From Streptomyces chartreusis NRRL 3882 (lineage in GTDB: Bacteria > Actinomycetota > Actinomycetes > Streptomycetales > Streptomycetaceae): a stretch of 64,000 nucleotides of DNA. The translations under genes and the position numbers were made by a program. Under the pieces are notes generated by a model. That model searched no databases and had not been told where the DNA came from. It saw only the letters and a program-made list of their open reading frames with translations. Where the stretch lies: NCBI RefSeq assembly GCF_900236475.1, contig NZ_LT963352.1, positions 7,845,001 through 7,909,000 of the forward strand, given 5' to 3'. Positions 51,693-60,064 of the stretch are shown piece by piece. Each line of letters starts with the position of its first letter. The stretch's first letter is position 1.

Positions 51693-52904
51693 TCACCACG
51701 TCACGGGCAGCTCCGTGACGCCACCGGTGAGGGTGGTGCGCACCTCCAGCTCGTCCAGCTCCTTGGCGAGCCGCAGCCCGGGCAGACGGCGGGCCAGCGT
51801 GGCGAACACGATGCGCAACTCCACCCGGGCCAGGCTCGCGCCGATGCAGAAGTGCACGCCGTGGCCGAATCCGAGGTGCGTGCGCTCGGGGCGGTCGGGG
51901 TCGAAGGTCTCGGCGTCCGTGTAGACGGAGGCGTCGCGGTTGGCGGAGTTGACCGACAGGACCACGGCGTCGCCGCGCCGGATGGTGACGCCCGCGACGT
52001 CGACGTCGGTGTGCGCGTACCGCAGCAGCCCGAGGTCGCCGGGCGCGCCCAGGCGCATGATCTCCTCGACGGTGGCGTTGACCCGGCCGTCGGGGTCGGC
52101 GGTCAGCGCCTGCCACTGGTCGAGGCGCGTGAGCAGGAAGAGTGTGCCCAGGCCGATGCGGTTGACCGTGGTCTCGTGGCCGGCGAACAGCAGCCCGACG
52201 CAGAGCTGGATCATGTCGGCGTAGTCGTAGTCCGCGTCGGTGCTCTGCGCGCGGACGAGGTCGGAGATCACGTCCTCGCCCGGCCGCGCGCGCTTGGTCT
52301 CGGCGAGTCGGGTCATGTACGCGTTGAACTCGTCCCGCGCCCGGTGGGCCTCGTCGCCGATGGCGTAGTCGGACATGCGGTTCGACAGCGACGCGAAGAG
52401 CTCACGGTCGCTCTCGGGCACCCCGAGCAGCCGGCAGATGACCGCGACCGGCACCGGGAAGGCCAGCCCGGCGTGGAGGTCTACGACCCGGTCGGGGGCG
52501 GCGGCGTGGTCGGTGACCAGCCGGTCTACGCAACGGTCGACCAGGTGCTGGACGTGGTCGGAGAGCATCCGCATCCGCTTGGCCGAGAACGCCGGGGTCA
52601 GCAGCCGGCGCATCCGCGTGTGGTCGGCCTCCTCGGTGTCGTAGTTGCCCGTGGGGCCGTCCAGGACCGCGGCTGACGTCAGACGTGACGCCCGGTCCGG
52701 GTCGGGGTGGGAGCGGCCGAGTCGCTTGTCGCCGAGCAGGTCGCGCACCTCCTCGAAGCGGGTGACCAGCCAGGCGGGGTCACCGGCCGGTGTGGTGACC
52801 GGCGTGACCGGCGCCTCGCGGCGCAGTACGTCGTACAGAGGCGCGAGGTCGAGAACGTTCGGCCTCGGGAAGGGCAGTTGCTGACGCTCGGCGGTAACGC
52901 TCAT
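51693..52904 (-). CDS. Cytochrome P450 (CYP105-like)
   Basis: 403 residues from ATG 52904 with AGGAGG six bases upstream. I-helix LLFAGHETTVNRIG (about residue 240), K-helix EEIMRLGAP (ExxR), and heme loop FGHGVHFCIGASLARVE with the axial Cys near residue 348. Soluble bacterial class I P450; it needs ferredoxin and reductase, and neither gene is adjacent. Divergent from a TetR-type gene with a palindrome between them, so probably repressed by that protein and induced by a substrate. Nothing indicates a link to the PKS product 20 kb away. Confidence 0.95.
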   Translation of the reverse strand: MSVTAERQQLPFPRPNVLDLAPLYDVLRREAPVTPVTTPAGDPAWLVTRFEEVRDLLGDKRLGRSHPDPDRASRLTSAAVLDGPTGNYDTEEADHTRMRRLLTPAFSAKRMRMLSDHVQHLVDRCVDRLVTDHAAAPDRVVDLHAGLAFPVPVAVICRLLGVPESDRELFASLSNRMSDYAIGDEAHRARDEFNAYMTRLAETKRARPGEDVISDLVRAQSTDADYDYADMIQLCVGLLFAGHETTVNRIGLGTLFLLTRLDQWQALTADPDGRVNATVEEIMRLGAPGDLGLLRYAHTDVDVAGVTIRRGDAVVLSVNSANRDASVYTDAETFDPDRPERTHLGFGHGVHFCIGASLARVELRIVFATLARRLPGLRLAKELDELEVRTTLTGGVTELPVTW

Positions 52905-52965
52905 GGCGCTCCTCCTGTGATCTCCACATGCGATCTTCGAGCCGCCCCGACCGTAGCAGTTTGTT

Positions 52966-52978
52966 GGCAGTGACTGTC
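52966..52978. promoter_or_regulatory. Palindrome in the P450/TetR divergent promoter
   Basis: GGCAGT-G-ACTGTC, a 13-bp inverted repeat with one mismatch, centred in the 127-bp gap between divergent genes. Probable operator of the TetR-family protein. Confidence 0.5.
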
Positions 52979-53031
52979 ATTAAAGTTTCGGCCAGTCGTC
53001 TCCCCTGTCGCGCGCGTGTTTAGATCGCCTG

Positions 53032-53700
53032 ATGGAGGACGTCAGGGTGGGCAGCGGTCGTACATCCCGCCGGGGCCGGCCGCCGGTGAGCGACGAGCAG
53101 CGCGGGCGGCAACGCCTCGACATCTCCCGCCACGCGGTCCGGCTGTTCGCCGAACAGGGCGTGGCAGCCACCTCCGGCGAGCAGATCGCGCGGGCCGCCG
53201 GAGTCTCCGAGCGCACCCTGTGGCGCTACTTCCCCACCAAGGAGAGCTGCGTCGAACCGCTGCTCACGAAGATGCTCGACGCCTTCCGTGCGGTCCTGCA
53301 CGCCTGGCCGCCCGGATCCGGTCTGATCGAGCACCTGCGCGCGGCCTACCAGCCCGTCCTCGACTCGTCATCCGGCGAGGACGTCGAGGCGGTTCTCGCC
53401 GTGGTCCGGATGACCCATGACGAACCCGCGCTGCGCGCCGCCTACCTCGTGCTGCGGGAGCGTGCGGAAGAGACATTCACCGAAGTGCTCGCCGCACGCA
53501 TGGGCATGCCGGCCGAGACGTTCGACGTGCGGGTGCAGGCCGCCACCATGAACGCCGTGCTCAAGGTCGCGGCCGACGAGTTCGCCCGTGAGACGGCCGG
53601 CCGGGGCATCAGCCCCGAGGTCCTGAACGATCACCGTGAACAACTCGCCCACGCGCTCGGCCTCGTCTCCGGGAGAATCCCGGCCACGGACGCCGACTGA
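53032..53700 (+). CDS. TetR-family transcriptional regulator
   Basis: 222 residues from ATG 53032. N-terminal tail SGRTSRRGRPPVSD, then a TetR helix-turn-helix (ISRHAVRLFAEQGVAATSGEQIARAAGVSERTLWRYFPTKES) and an all-helical ligand domain. Shares a 127-bp divergent promoter with the P450 gene, the usual sign of local repression relieved by a small ligand. Nothing in the ligand domain allows the effector to be guessed. Confidence 0.94.
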   Translation: MEDVRVGSGRTSRRGRPPVSDEQRGRQRLDISRHAVRLFAEQGVAATSGEQIARAAGVSERTLWRYFPTKESCVEPLLTKMLDAFRAVLHAWPPGSGLIEHLRAAYQPVLDSSSGEDVEAVLAVVRMTHDEPALRAAYLVLRERAEETFTEVLAARMGMPAETFDVRVQAATMNAVLKVAADEFARETAGRGISPEVLNDHREQLAHALGLVSGRIPATDAD

Positions 53701-53714
53701 CGAGCCCGGCCCGC

Positions 53715-54428
53715 TCAGGGACGCGCCGTGGCCCGGGGCTGTGCCGGGCTGAGGTAGTGAACGGTGGTCTGCGCGGTGTGCGGGGCCAGCAGGCCCTGCA
53801 GCTCCTCCGCCGCGACCTCGAGGAGGTCGCCGTCGCGGGTGGCGTGGAGGGTTTCCAGGACGAAGGCGACGTGTGCGGAGTCCTCGGTGACACGGGTGCG
53901 GTGGGCGTCGCGGTGGTTCCAGTGGCGCGTCAGGACGCCGGTGGCGTCCGCGTAGATGATCTCGCCGGGCTTGGGGTGCTCGACGGTGCCGGGTTCGCCG
54001 AGCGGGGTGAAGGGTTCGGTGCCGTCCGCGTACCGGATGACGACGTCCCCGGCGACGTGGTCCAGGTCGAAGGCGCCGGCGGGCAGGCCGTGACGGACGG
54101 AGACGGCGTTGTAGGAGTCGACCGCCGGGTTGATGCGCGGCAGCGTCCCCTTCTTGGCGAGGCGTCGGCCGAGCGCGTCGACGCTGGGGCGGATGCGGCG
54201 CGGGTTGGTCCCGAAGGAGCGATAGGCGGTGTGCCAGGCCTCGATGCGCGGGTCGGTCTCGTCGGCGGGCTGCCAGGTGCCGTCGGAGAGCTGCCGCTCC
54301 AGGTCCTCCAGGGCGGTGGCGGTGTGCGGCCAGGGTGCACCGCCGCGCAGGCCGGTGGCGCTGACCAGGGCGATGAGGGTGTCGGGGAAGGCCTCCGCCA
54401 CGGCGGGGGTGAGGTGGAAGGTGGGCAC
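53715..54428 (-). CDS. B3/B4 (PheT-like tRNA-editing) domain protein
   Basis: 237 residues from GTG 54428. The sequence matches the B3/B4 fold found in the beta subunit of phenylalanyl-tRNA synthetase and in stand-alone proteins: IEAWHTAYRSFGTNPRRIRPSVDALGRRLAKKGTLPRINPAVDSYNAVSVRHGLPAGAFDL, then RYADGTEPFTPLG and EIIYAD. Stand-alone members may hydrolyse mischarged tRNA, though most are uncharacterised. Divergent from an XRE-cupin regulator with operator-like repeats between, which suggests that the regulator controls it. Confidence 0.88.
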   Translation of the reverse strand: MPTFHLTPAVAEAFPDTLIALVSATGLRGGAPWPHTATALEDLERQLSDGTWQPADETDPRIEAWHTAYRSFGTNPRRIRPSVDALGRRLAKKGTLPRINPAVDSYNAVSVRHGLPAGAFDLDHVAGDVVIRYADGTEPFTPLGEPGTVEHPKPGEIIYADATGVLTRHWNHRDAHRTRVTEDSAHVAFVLETLHATRDGDLLEVAAEELQGLLAPHTAQTTVHYLSPAQPRATARP

Positions 54429-54517
54429 GGCGGTTTCCGTTTCTCGACTCGGGGCGGGCCATGGCTCGGTGGTGCACGCACAGCGAACACGGCATATCCC
54501 TTACCATTCAGTGGAAC

Positions 54518-54571
54518 GACCAGACCGTACAACGGAATGACCGTCCGGTGTCAATCAAACGACCGTGCGGT
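54518..54571. promoter_or_regulatory. Three ACCG-NN-CGGT-type sites in the B3/B4 - XRE divergent promoter
   Basis: Perfect palindromes ACCGTCCGGT (54540-54549) and ACCGTGCGGT (54562-54571), with a degenerate third ACCAGACCGT (54519-54528). Starts are 21 and 22 bp apart, two helical turns, so all lie on one face of the helix. Probable operators of the XRE-cupin protein. Confidence 0.6.
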
Positions 54572-54608
54572 GCAGTCGAATGTTCCAGCCGGCAAGGATG
54601 GTGATCAG

Positions 54609-55193
54609 GTGGCCGAGACAGCCGCAGCCCTGCGGACCGTCGCGCACAACGTCCGGGCGGCCCGCGTCCGCGCGGGCCTCACGCTGGAGGAACTCAGCCG
54701 GCGCGCCCAGGTCAGCAAGGGCGCCCTGGTGGGTCTGGAGAAAGCCCAGGGCAACCCCAACCTGGCCACCCTGGTCCGGCTGGCCGACACCCTCGGCATC
54801 TCGGTGTCCGCCCTGATGCAGGGACCGCCCGAAGGCCGCGTCCGTGTCGTGTCCGCCGAGGCCGTGGCCCCCCTGTGGACCGGAGAGCGGGGCAGCGAGG
54901 CCCGATTGATGCTGACGACGTCAGGGCCGGCGCCGGTCGAGGTCTGGCGCTGGCGGCTGGAACCGGGAGAGGAGTACGCCAGCCATCCCCACCAGGGCGG
55001 CGTCGTGGAAACCGTCAGTGTCACCTCCGGCCGGATGACCCTGATCGTCGACGGCACCGAGCACATCCTCGAGGCGGGCCGGACCGCCACGTTCGACGGC
55101 GACACCCCGCACACCTACCGCGGCTCCGGCTCCGAACCCTGCCACCTGATCATGACGGTCCATCTGCCGCCCGGCCCGGCTCCGGCGAGCTGA
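54609..55193 (+). CDS. XRE-family regulator with C-terminal cupin domain
   Basis: 194 residues from GTG 54609 (AAGGA ten bases upstream). Helix-turn-helix VRAARVRAGLTLEELSRRAQVSKGALVGLEKAQGNPNLATL at about 15-55, then a cupin beta barrel (YASHPHQGGVVETVSVTSGRMTLIVDG, FDGDTPHTYRG) at about 110-185 with His residues placed for a metal or small ligand. A common small-ligand-responsive repressor layout in actinomycetes. Probably regulates itself and the divergent B3/B4 gene through the repeats at 54518-54571. Confidence 0.93.
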   Translation: MAETAAALRTVAHNVRAARVRAGLTLEELSRRAQVSKGALVGLEKAQGNPNLATLVRLADTLGISVSALMQGPPEGRVRVVSAEAVAPLWTGERGSEARLMLTTSGPAPVEVWRWRLEPGEEYASHPHQGGVVETVSVTSGRMTLIVDGTEHILEAGRTATFDGDTPHTYRGSGSEPCHLIMTVHLPPGPAPAS

Positions 55194-55599
55194 CCGGCAC
55201 GACAGGCTCGGAACCTCATCCGCCACTCACGTGCCAGGCCTCGGCGTTTCCGCCAACTCGCATCGCCGAGGGGCCGCCCCACCACCGCGTCCACCCGTTC
55301 GAGCCCTTGCCGCGTCTGGGGCACACGCGTCCGGAATCGATCGCGTTCGAACGTCGACGGGACGCCGCGTGACCTCACGGAGCCGGTGGCGGACCCGGGC
55401 GTGCGGACTGGCGTGGGCGCCCGAAAACCGGTGGAGCCGTGCCGTAGTGCGCCCTTACCGTGCTGCCGGACCGAGTCGTCGAGGCAAGGACGTGCCGTTG
55501 TACACCGTGTGACCTCCCGAGCGCTGATCGGTCGCGCGGCGCGCATGTGCGCCGCGCTGCTTTCTGCTGCGGACTTCTCACTGAAACCGGTGTACTTCT
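55194..55599. other. 406-bp gap with no recognisable gene
   Basis: Between the XRE-cupin and DUF1062 genes. A plus-frame stretch near 55280-55372 (HPFEPLPRLGHTRPESIAFERR) reads like a protein tail but has no start or recognised family. No hairpin or repeat was noticed. Likely holds the DUF1062 promoter. Confidence 0.5.
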
Positions 55600-56148
55600 G
55601 TGCTCAAAAACTGGGTGGTCATGCCCACCTGCCTGCCGCTCGTTCTCCGCCGTTGTCACGCGTGCGGGTCCGAGCGTTTCCGGGCGAGCGGCAAATTTCG
55701 CGTCAACGCCAACCACAAGCTCATCGACGCCTGGCTCCTCGTGCTCTGTACCGCTTGCGGGGAAACCGCGAAGCTCACGGTCCTGGAGCGGATGAACGTG
55801 CGCTCCGTACGACCCGAGATGCTGGACCGGCTGCATGACAACGACCTCGGCCTGACAGCTGAGTTGCTCCAGGATCCGGTCGTGCGGCGCCGCAATCGCA
55901 TCGCCCTCCACTGGGACAACGCCTGGCGCCTCGACACCGGCGGATCGGATCACCTGGACCGCGAGGTGATCGACGTCTCGGTCCGCTTCGCGGCGCGGAT
56001 CCCTGTCCGGCCGGTGCGCTTGATCGCTGAAGGCTGCGGTCTTTCGCGGGCCGAGGTCGAGAGACTGATCACGCAGGGGAGGCTCGTTTCGGCAGTCCGG
56101 CTGAGCGGCAAGCTCTCCGGCGACTTCACCTTCACGCTCAAGCGCTGA
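55600..56148 (+). CDS. DUF1062 family protein
   Basis: 182 residues from GTG 55600; ATG 55621 is an alternative start. Recognisable as DUF1062: LPLVLRRCHACGSERFRASGKFRVNANHKLIDAWLLVLCTACG, with two CxxC pairs forming a zinc ribbon, then KLTVLERMNVRSVRPEMLDRLHDND, and a C-terminal S4-like part (LSRAEVERLITQGRLVSAVRLSGKLSGDF) that may bind RNA. Function unknown. Single gene, same strand as the preceding regulator. Confidence 0.88.
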   Translation: MLKNWVVMPTCLPLVLRRCHACGSERFRASGKFRVNANHKLIDAWLLVLCTACGETAKLTVLERMNVRSVRPEMLDRLHDNDLGLTAELLQDPVVRRRNRIALHWDNAWRLDTGGSDHLDREVIDVSVRFAARIPVRPVRLIAEGCGLSRAEVERLITQGRLVSAVRLSGKLSGDFTFTLKR

Positions 56149-56272
56149 GCCCTCCTCAACACCAGGGCCTGCCCGGCACGACCCGCCGGACTGGCCCTGG
56201 TGCCGGCCGGAACACCGACGCGGACCGGGCCGCCCGGGACTTCTCACACCCGGCCCGCGTCCCTCACCGGAG

Positions 56273-57178
56273 TCAACCGCTCCCCGGCCTGCCGAGGGGC
56301 TCGCCCTGCGGCTGAGCGTGCGACCGGACCTGATGTCCGCCTGAGACGCGCAGAAGGCCCAGTTTCCCCGCACCGCTGCTTCCGGCCGCCGCCGTGTAGG
56401 TGACCATGCGCAGGTCGGCTCCGGGGACGATGAGGACGTCGCAGTCGAGCAGGATGTCGCCGATCTCCGGATGCCGGATCGTCTTGCGGTCGGTCGTGTG
56501 CTGCGCGGCGGTCGTCTGCGTGGCCCAGAGGTGAGCGAAGGCGTCGGACGATTCCCGCAGTTCCCGTACGAGGCGATCGAGCTGGGCGTCCGCGGGATAG
56601 CGCGAGACGGCGTCCTTGAGGTCGGCGACGATCGACGCCACGAGGGCGTCCGCTCCACGCTCGGACCGTACGGGGAGCATCGAGGCGCGTGCGGCGCCGT
56701 TGCCGAAGAGCGCACGGGCGAGGTTGCGTTCGGCGGTCGGAAGAACGGCGGGGTCACCGTGCAGGGCGCTCCACATGGTGTTCCACCACACCAGTGTCCA
56801 GTCGGCGGTGAACACGCCGATCGGAACGTCGCCGAGGCGGACGGCGAGCCGTTGGACGCCCGCGGGCACGTGGGTGCTGACCGTCCCGTCCTGCGGCGGA
56901 AGGAGCCCGGCGGCGCGGTACAACCGGTCGCGCTCGGCGCGGGAGAGCTGAAGGGCCCGGGCGAGGGCACCGACGACCTGGGACGAGGGGTTCCGCGCGC
57001 GTCCCTGTTCCAGGCGCAGGACGTAGTCGACGGAAAGCCCGGCCAGTTGCGCGAGTTCCTCCCGGCGCAGCCCCGGGGCGCGACGGCCGTCCGTGACGGT
57101 GAAGCCGGCGTCGGCCGGGGAGAGACGGTCGCGCCAGGCGCGCAGGAGTTCGGCGAAGCCGGAGCGGGAGGGAGCCAT
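56273..57178 (-). CDS. XRE regulator with MmyB-like ligand-binding domain
   Basis: 301 residues from ATG 57178 (GGAGGGAG upstream). N-terminal helix-turn-helix (LRAWRDRLSPADAG, RRAPGLRREELAQLAGLSVDYVLRLEQGRARNPS) and the C-terminal PAS-like MmyB domain (FTADWTLVWWNTMWSALHGDP, LDCDVLIVPGADLRMVTYTA), which binds a fatty-acid-like ligand in MmyB. Divergent from the SDR at 57329 (150 bp), a very common Streptomyces pairing in which the regulator controls the SDR gene. Confidence 0.93.
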   Translation of the reverse strand: MAPSRSGFAELLRAWRDRLSPADAGFTVTDGRRAPGLRREELAQLAGLSVDYVLRLEQGRARNPSSQVVGALARALQLSRAERDRLYRAAGLLPPQDGTVSTHVPAGVQRLAVRLGDVPIGVFTADWTLVWWNTMWSALHGDPAVLPTAERNLARALFGNGAARASMLPVRSERGADALVASIVADLKDAVSRYPADAQLDRLVRELRESSDAFAHLWATQTTAAQHTTDRKTIRHPEIGDILLDCDVLIVPGADLRMVTYTAAAGSSGAGKLGLLRVSGGHQVRSHAQPQGEPLGRPGSG

Positions 57179-57328
57179 GCCTTCATTCTCACCGCGCGGC
57201 GCCGCATCAGCCTGGGTACTGCCAGTCCTGGTGACGGGGACGGCACTGGTTGGCGGTGGCACACCCGGCGAACGTGGCCCCGTGCCCAAGCCGGGCGCCG
57301 ACACCGCCGGCCAATGAAGGAGCCTCTT

Positions 57329-58243
57329 ATGAAGCACACCATCGTGATGACGGGCGCGGGCCGTGGGATCGGCCGCGTCGCCGCGGGGCACATCCTGCGC
57401 CGGTCGACGGACGTGCACTTCCTCGTCGTCGCCCGCGGGTCCTCCGGTACACAGCTCGCCGCGGAACTCGCCACGGGTGGGCACACGGTCTCGCACGTCC
57501 CGGCGGACCTCGGCTCGCTGGACAGCGTCCGCTCGGCCGCCACCGAGATCCGTGACCGGCTCGATCGCGGTGAACTGCCGCCGCTGCGCGGCTTCGTGGG
57601 CAACGCGGGCATCCAGTACGCGAACGCGCTCACCGAGGGACCGGAAGGATTCGAGTCCACCTTCACGGTCAACGTGCTCGCCAACCACCTGTTCGTCCGC
57701 CTGCTCCAGGACCGCTTCACCGCTCCCGCCCGGATCGTGATCACCGTCAGTGACACGCACTTCGGTGACTTCAGGCACAACTTGGGCATGGTGCCGGGCC
57801 CGGCCTGGAAGTCCCCGGACGTCCTCGCCCGCACCCGTGCCTTCGCCGAGCCGGACACCGCGGTCGCCGGGCGCACCGCGTACTCGACGAGCAAGCTGGC
57901 CGCCATCTACCTCGTGCACGAGTACGCGCGCCGCCTGCCGGCCGGGATCGACGCAGTCGCCTACAACCCGGGCTTCGTCCCCGGCACGGGCCTCGCCCGC
58001 AACGCCGACCCCGTCTCCCGGTTCGCCATGCGGCGCATCCTGCCCATGATGACCCTCACTCCGTTCGCCAGCAGCCGCGACACCGCGGGCCGCTACCTCG
58101 CCGACGTCGTCCTCGGCACGACCGTGGCCCAGACCGGCTCCTACGTCGACCGCAACCGTGTGGACCGCTCGTCCGAGGAGTCCTACGACCCACGGCGCGA
58201 AGGCGAACTCTGGGATGCCGCCGAACGGTTCACCGCAGCATGA
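57329..58243 (+). CDS. SDR-family oxidoreductase (retinol dehydrogenase-like)
   Basis: 304 residues from ATG 57329 (AAGGAG six bases upstream). Cofactor motif TGAGRGIGRVAA, NAG in GNAGIQYANA, catalytic Ser in VITVSDTHF and YSTSK. Resembles the extended light-dependent protochlorophyllide/retinol dehydrogenase-like SDRs that are often next to MmyB-type regulators. NAD(P)-dependent; substrate unknown. Its TGA is in frame with the acyltransferase reading frame that follows. Confidence 0.92.
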   Translation: MKHTIVMTGAGRGIGRVAAGHILRRSTDVHFLVVARGSSGTQLAAELATGGHTVSHVPADLGSLDSVRSAATEIRDRLDRGELPPLRGFVGNAGIQYANALTEGPEGFESTFTVNVLANHLFVRLLQDRFTAPARIVITVSDTHFGDFRHNLGMVPGPAWKSPDVLARTRAFAEPDTAVAGRTAYSTSKLAAIYLVHEYARRLPAGIDAVAYNPGFVPGTGLARNADPVSRFAMRRILPMMTLTPFASSRDTAGRYLADVVLGTTVAQTGSYVDRNRVDRSSEESYDPRREGELWDAAERFTAA

Positions 58244-58294
58244 GCAACTGGCGACGCGTACGGTGTCACCGCGGGCGCCGTCACCGCAGCGGCG

Positions 58295-59425
58295 GTGGCG
58301 GAGCTGGACGCGTTGCGGATGGTGGTGGTCATCGGGCTGGTCTTCTTCCACTCGGCGCTGGTGTACGCGACCGAGGGCGACTTCTACGTCACGAACACCG
58401 AGACCACCGAAGCCATCACGGTCATCGCCGGGTTCGGGGTCGTCTGGGCGATGCCGCTGCTGTTCCTGATCTCCGGCCTCGGCGCCTGGCACTCACTGCG
58501 GAGCCGTGGCGCGGGCACCTTCACCACGGAGCGGTTGCTTCGGCTGGGCGTCCCCCTCCTCCTCGGGACCCTCCTTTTGAACCCGCTCCCGCAGTGGCTG
58601 CGGCAGCGCTCGTCCGACCCCGGCTACGACGAGTCGTACGCCGGCTTCCTGCCCCACTTCTTCGACGTGCACGTGGAGTTCGACGAGTTCCCCTTCCTCG
58701 TCCAGGGAGAGCACTTCGAGACCGGCCATCTCTGGTTCGTCGTGCTCCTGCTGACGTTCTCCCTGATGCTGGCCACCCTCCACCGCTTCCTGCCGCACGC
58801 GCCCTTCCGCCGGCTCGCCGACCGCGTGGCGGCCGTGACCCTGCGCCGGCGCGGCGTCGTACTGCTCCCGGCCCTCGCCTCCGCGGAGATCTGCGCCTTC
58901 GCCGGCATGGAGGAGGACTACGCGGGCTGGCACCGCTGGTCGTACCTCCTCTTCTTCGCCGCCGGCTTCACCCTCGCCGGCGACACGCGCTTCCGCGCCG
59001 CCATGCGTCGCGACGCACGCTCCACGGCCTGTCTCGGCGCCCTCCTGTTCATGGCGGCCGCCCCCGGTTTCACCACGGCCGACGACCCCTTCACGGAGAC
59101 GACCCCCCTGGCCGTCGTCTCCCGGGCCCTGTTCGGGGCGGCCGGCTGGTGCCTGGCGGTCGCCGTCCCCGGCCTCCTCGACCGCCCCCGTCAACAGCCG
59201 CCGGCGGGGCCCCCGGGGTACCTCGCGGCCGCCGTCCTTCCGCTGTACGTCCTCCACCAGCCGATCGTCGTCGCCGTGGCCTACTTCCTGGTGGGCTGGC
59301 CGGCGCCGATTCCGGTCGAGTACGTGGTGCTGGTGACGATCTCCCTCGCCCTGACGCTCGTGGCGTACGAACTGTTGGTGCGCAGGACGCGGGTGACGCG
59401 TTTCCTGTTGGGGATGCGGGCCTGA
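58295..59425 (+). CDS. Acyltransferase 3 family integral membrane protein
   Basis: 376 residues from GTG 58295, the first start after the in-frame SDR stop; it lacks a good ribosome site. Homologues usually have a few more residues before AELDALR, and an ATG overlapping the SDR stop (58241, ATGA) is in another frame, so the N-terminus may be misread or carry a small indel. About 10 membrane helices; ELDALRMVVVIGLVFFHSALV, LLFLISGLGAWHSL, FETGHLWFVVLLLTFSL and LYVLHQPIVV are the usual acyltransferase-3 segments. Transfers acyl groups to a surface or small-molecule acceptor. Confidence 0.88.
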   Translation: MAELDALRMVVVIGLVFFHSALVYATEGDFYVTNTETTEAITVIAGFGVVWAMPLLFLISGLGAWHSLRSRGAGTFTTERLLRLGVPLLLGTLLLNPLPQWLRQRSSDPGYDESYAGFLPHFFDVHVEFDEFPFLVQGEHFETGHLWFVVLLLTFSLMLATLHRFLPHAPFRRLADRVAAVTLRRRGVVLLPALASAEICAFAGMEEDYAGWHRWSYLLFFAAGFTLAGDTRFRAAMRRDARSTACLGALLFMAAAPGFTTADDPFTETTPLAVVSRALFGAAGWCLAVAVPGLLDRPRQQPPAGPPGYLAAAVLPLYVLHQPIVVAVAYFLVGWPAPIPVEYVVLVTISLALTLVAYELLVRRTRVTRFLLGMRA

Positions 59426-59431
59426 GGCGCG

Positions 59432-59995
59432 TCAGTCCGTGGCCGCCACGGATGCCGTCTTCTTGCGCGCGCGGTACGCGGCCGCCTTGATCTTGTTGCC
59501 GCACGAGTCCATCCCGCACCACTGCCGTCGCATGCCCCGCGAGCGGTCGATGTAGACGCGGGTGCACTCCGGGTTTCCGCACTCCTTGAGCAGGGGCACG
59601 TCCGGCCCGCTCAGAAGCTCGACGGCGTGGCGCGCCACCAGGGAGAGGGCTTCGTCCGGGGTCGCCTGCGTCCATCGGCCCGCCGGGGTGAGCTGCGGCA
59701 CCGCGGCCGGCCTGCGTGCCGCCTTGTTCACGACGGTCAGCGCCGTCGCGTCGTACCCCTCCCCGAGCCGGCGGGCGGTGACCAGCTGGTAGATCGCTTC
59801 CCGCACGGTCTTCGCCTGCTCGACGTCCGCCTCCCGGCCGGCGGAGACCGCGTCGACGATGCCGGACTCCACGTACCAGGCGTTCAGCCTGTCCGGCGTC
59901 ACGAACATCTCCGAGCGCTCCGAACGGCGCGCCCCGAGCGTGGCGGCGAAGTCGAGTGCCGGGTTTCCGCATACGAAGACATGGTCGAGGTTCAC
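59432..59995 (-). CDS. CGNR zinc-finger, ABATE-domain regulator
   Basis: 187 residues from GTG 59995. N-terminal ABATE domain (FVCGNPALDFAATLG) and C-terminal CGNR zinc finger (CGNPECTRVYIDRSR then RRQWCGMDSCGNKIKAAAYRARK, with the Cys ligands and CGN motif). Putative stress or nutrient-responsive DNA-binding protein. Stands alone; the perfect hairpin at 60029-60060 separates it from the genes upstream on the same strand. Confidence 0.9.
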   Translation of the reverse strand: MNLDHVFVCGNPALDFAATLGARRSERSEMFVTPDRLNAWYVESGIVDAVSAGREADVEQAKTVREAIYQLVTARRLGEGYDATALTVVNKAARRPAAVPQLTPAGRWTQATPDEALSLVARHAVELLSGPDVPLLKECGNPECTRVYIDRSRGMRRQWCGMDSCGNKIKAAAYRARKKTASVAATD

Positions 59996-60028
59996 ATCAC
60001 CATTCTGACCGGTGACTGCGGCACGGAC

Positions 60029-60060
60029 CATGCCGACGACCCCTGGGGGTCGTCGGCATG
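60029..60060 (-). terminator. Perfect 15-bp hairpin after the FAD oxidoreductase
   Basis: CATGCCGACGACCCC (60029-60043) and GGGGTCGTCGGCATG (60046-60060) around two bases. It starts 4 nt past the oxidoreductase stop codon (60065, minus strand) and lies 33 bp upstream of the CGNR gene start. Confidence 0.8.
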
Positions 60061-60064
60061 CGCG

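Noticed and set aside
51693..52904. P450 as a tailoring enzyme of the PKS product
   Set aside because: It lies over 20 kb from the cluster end, with its own TetR partner and unrelated genes between.
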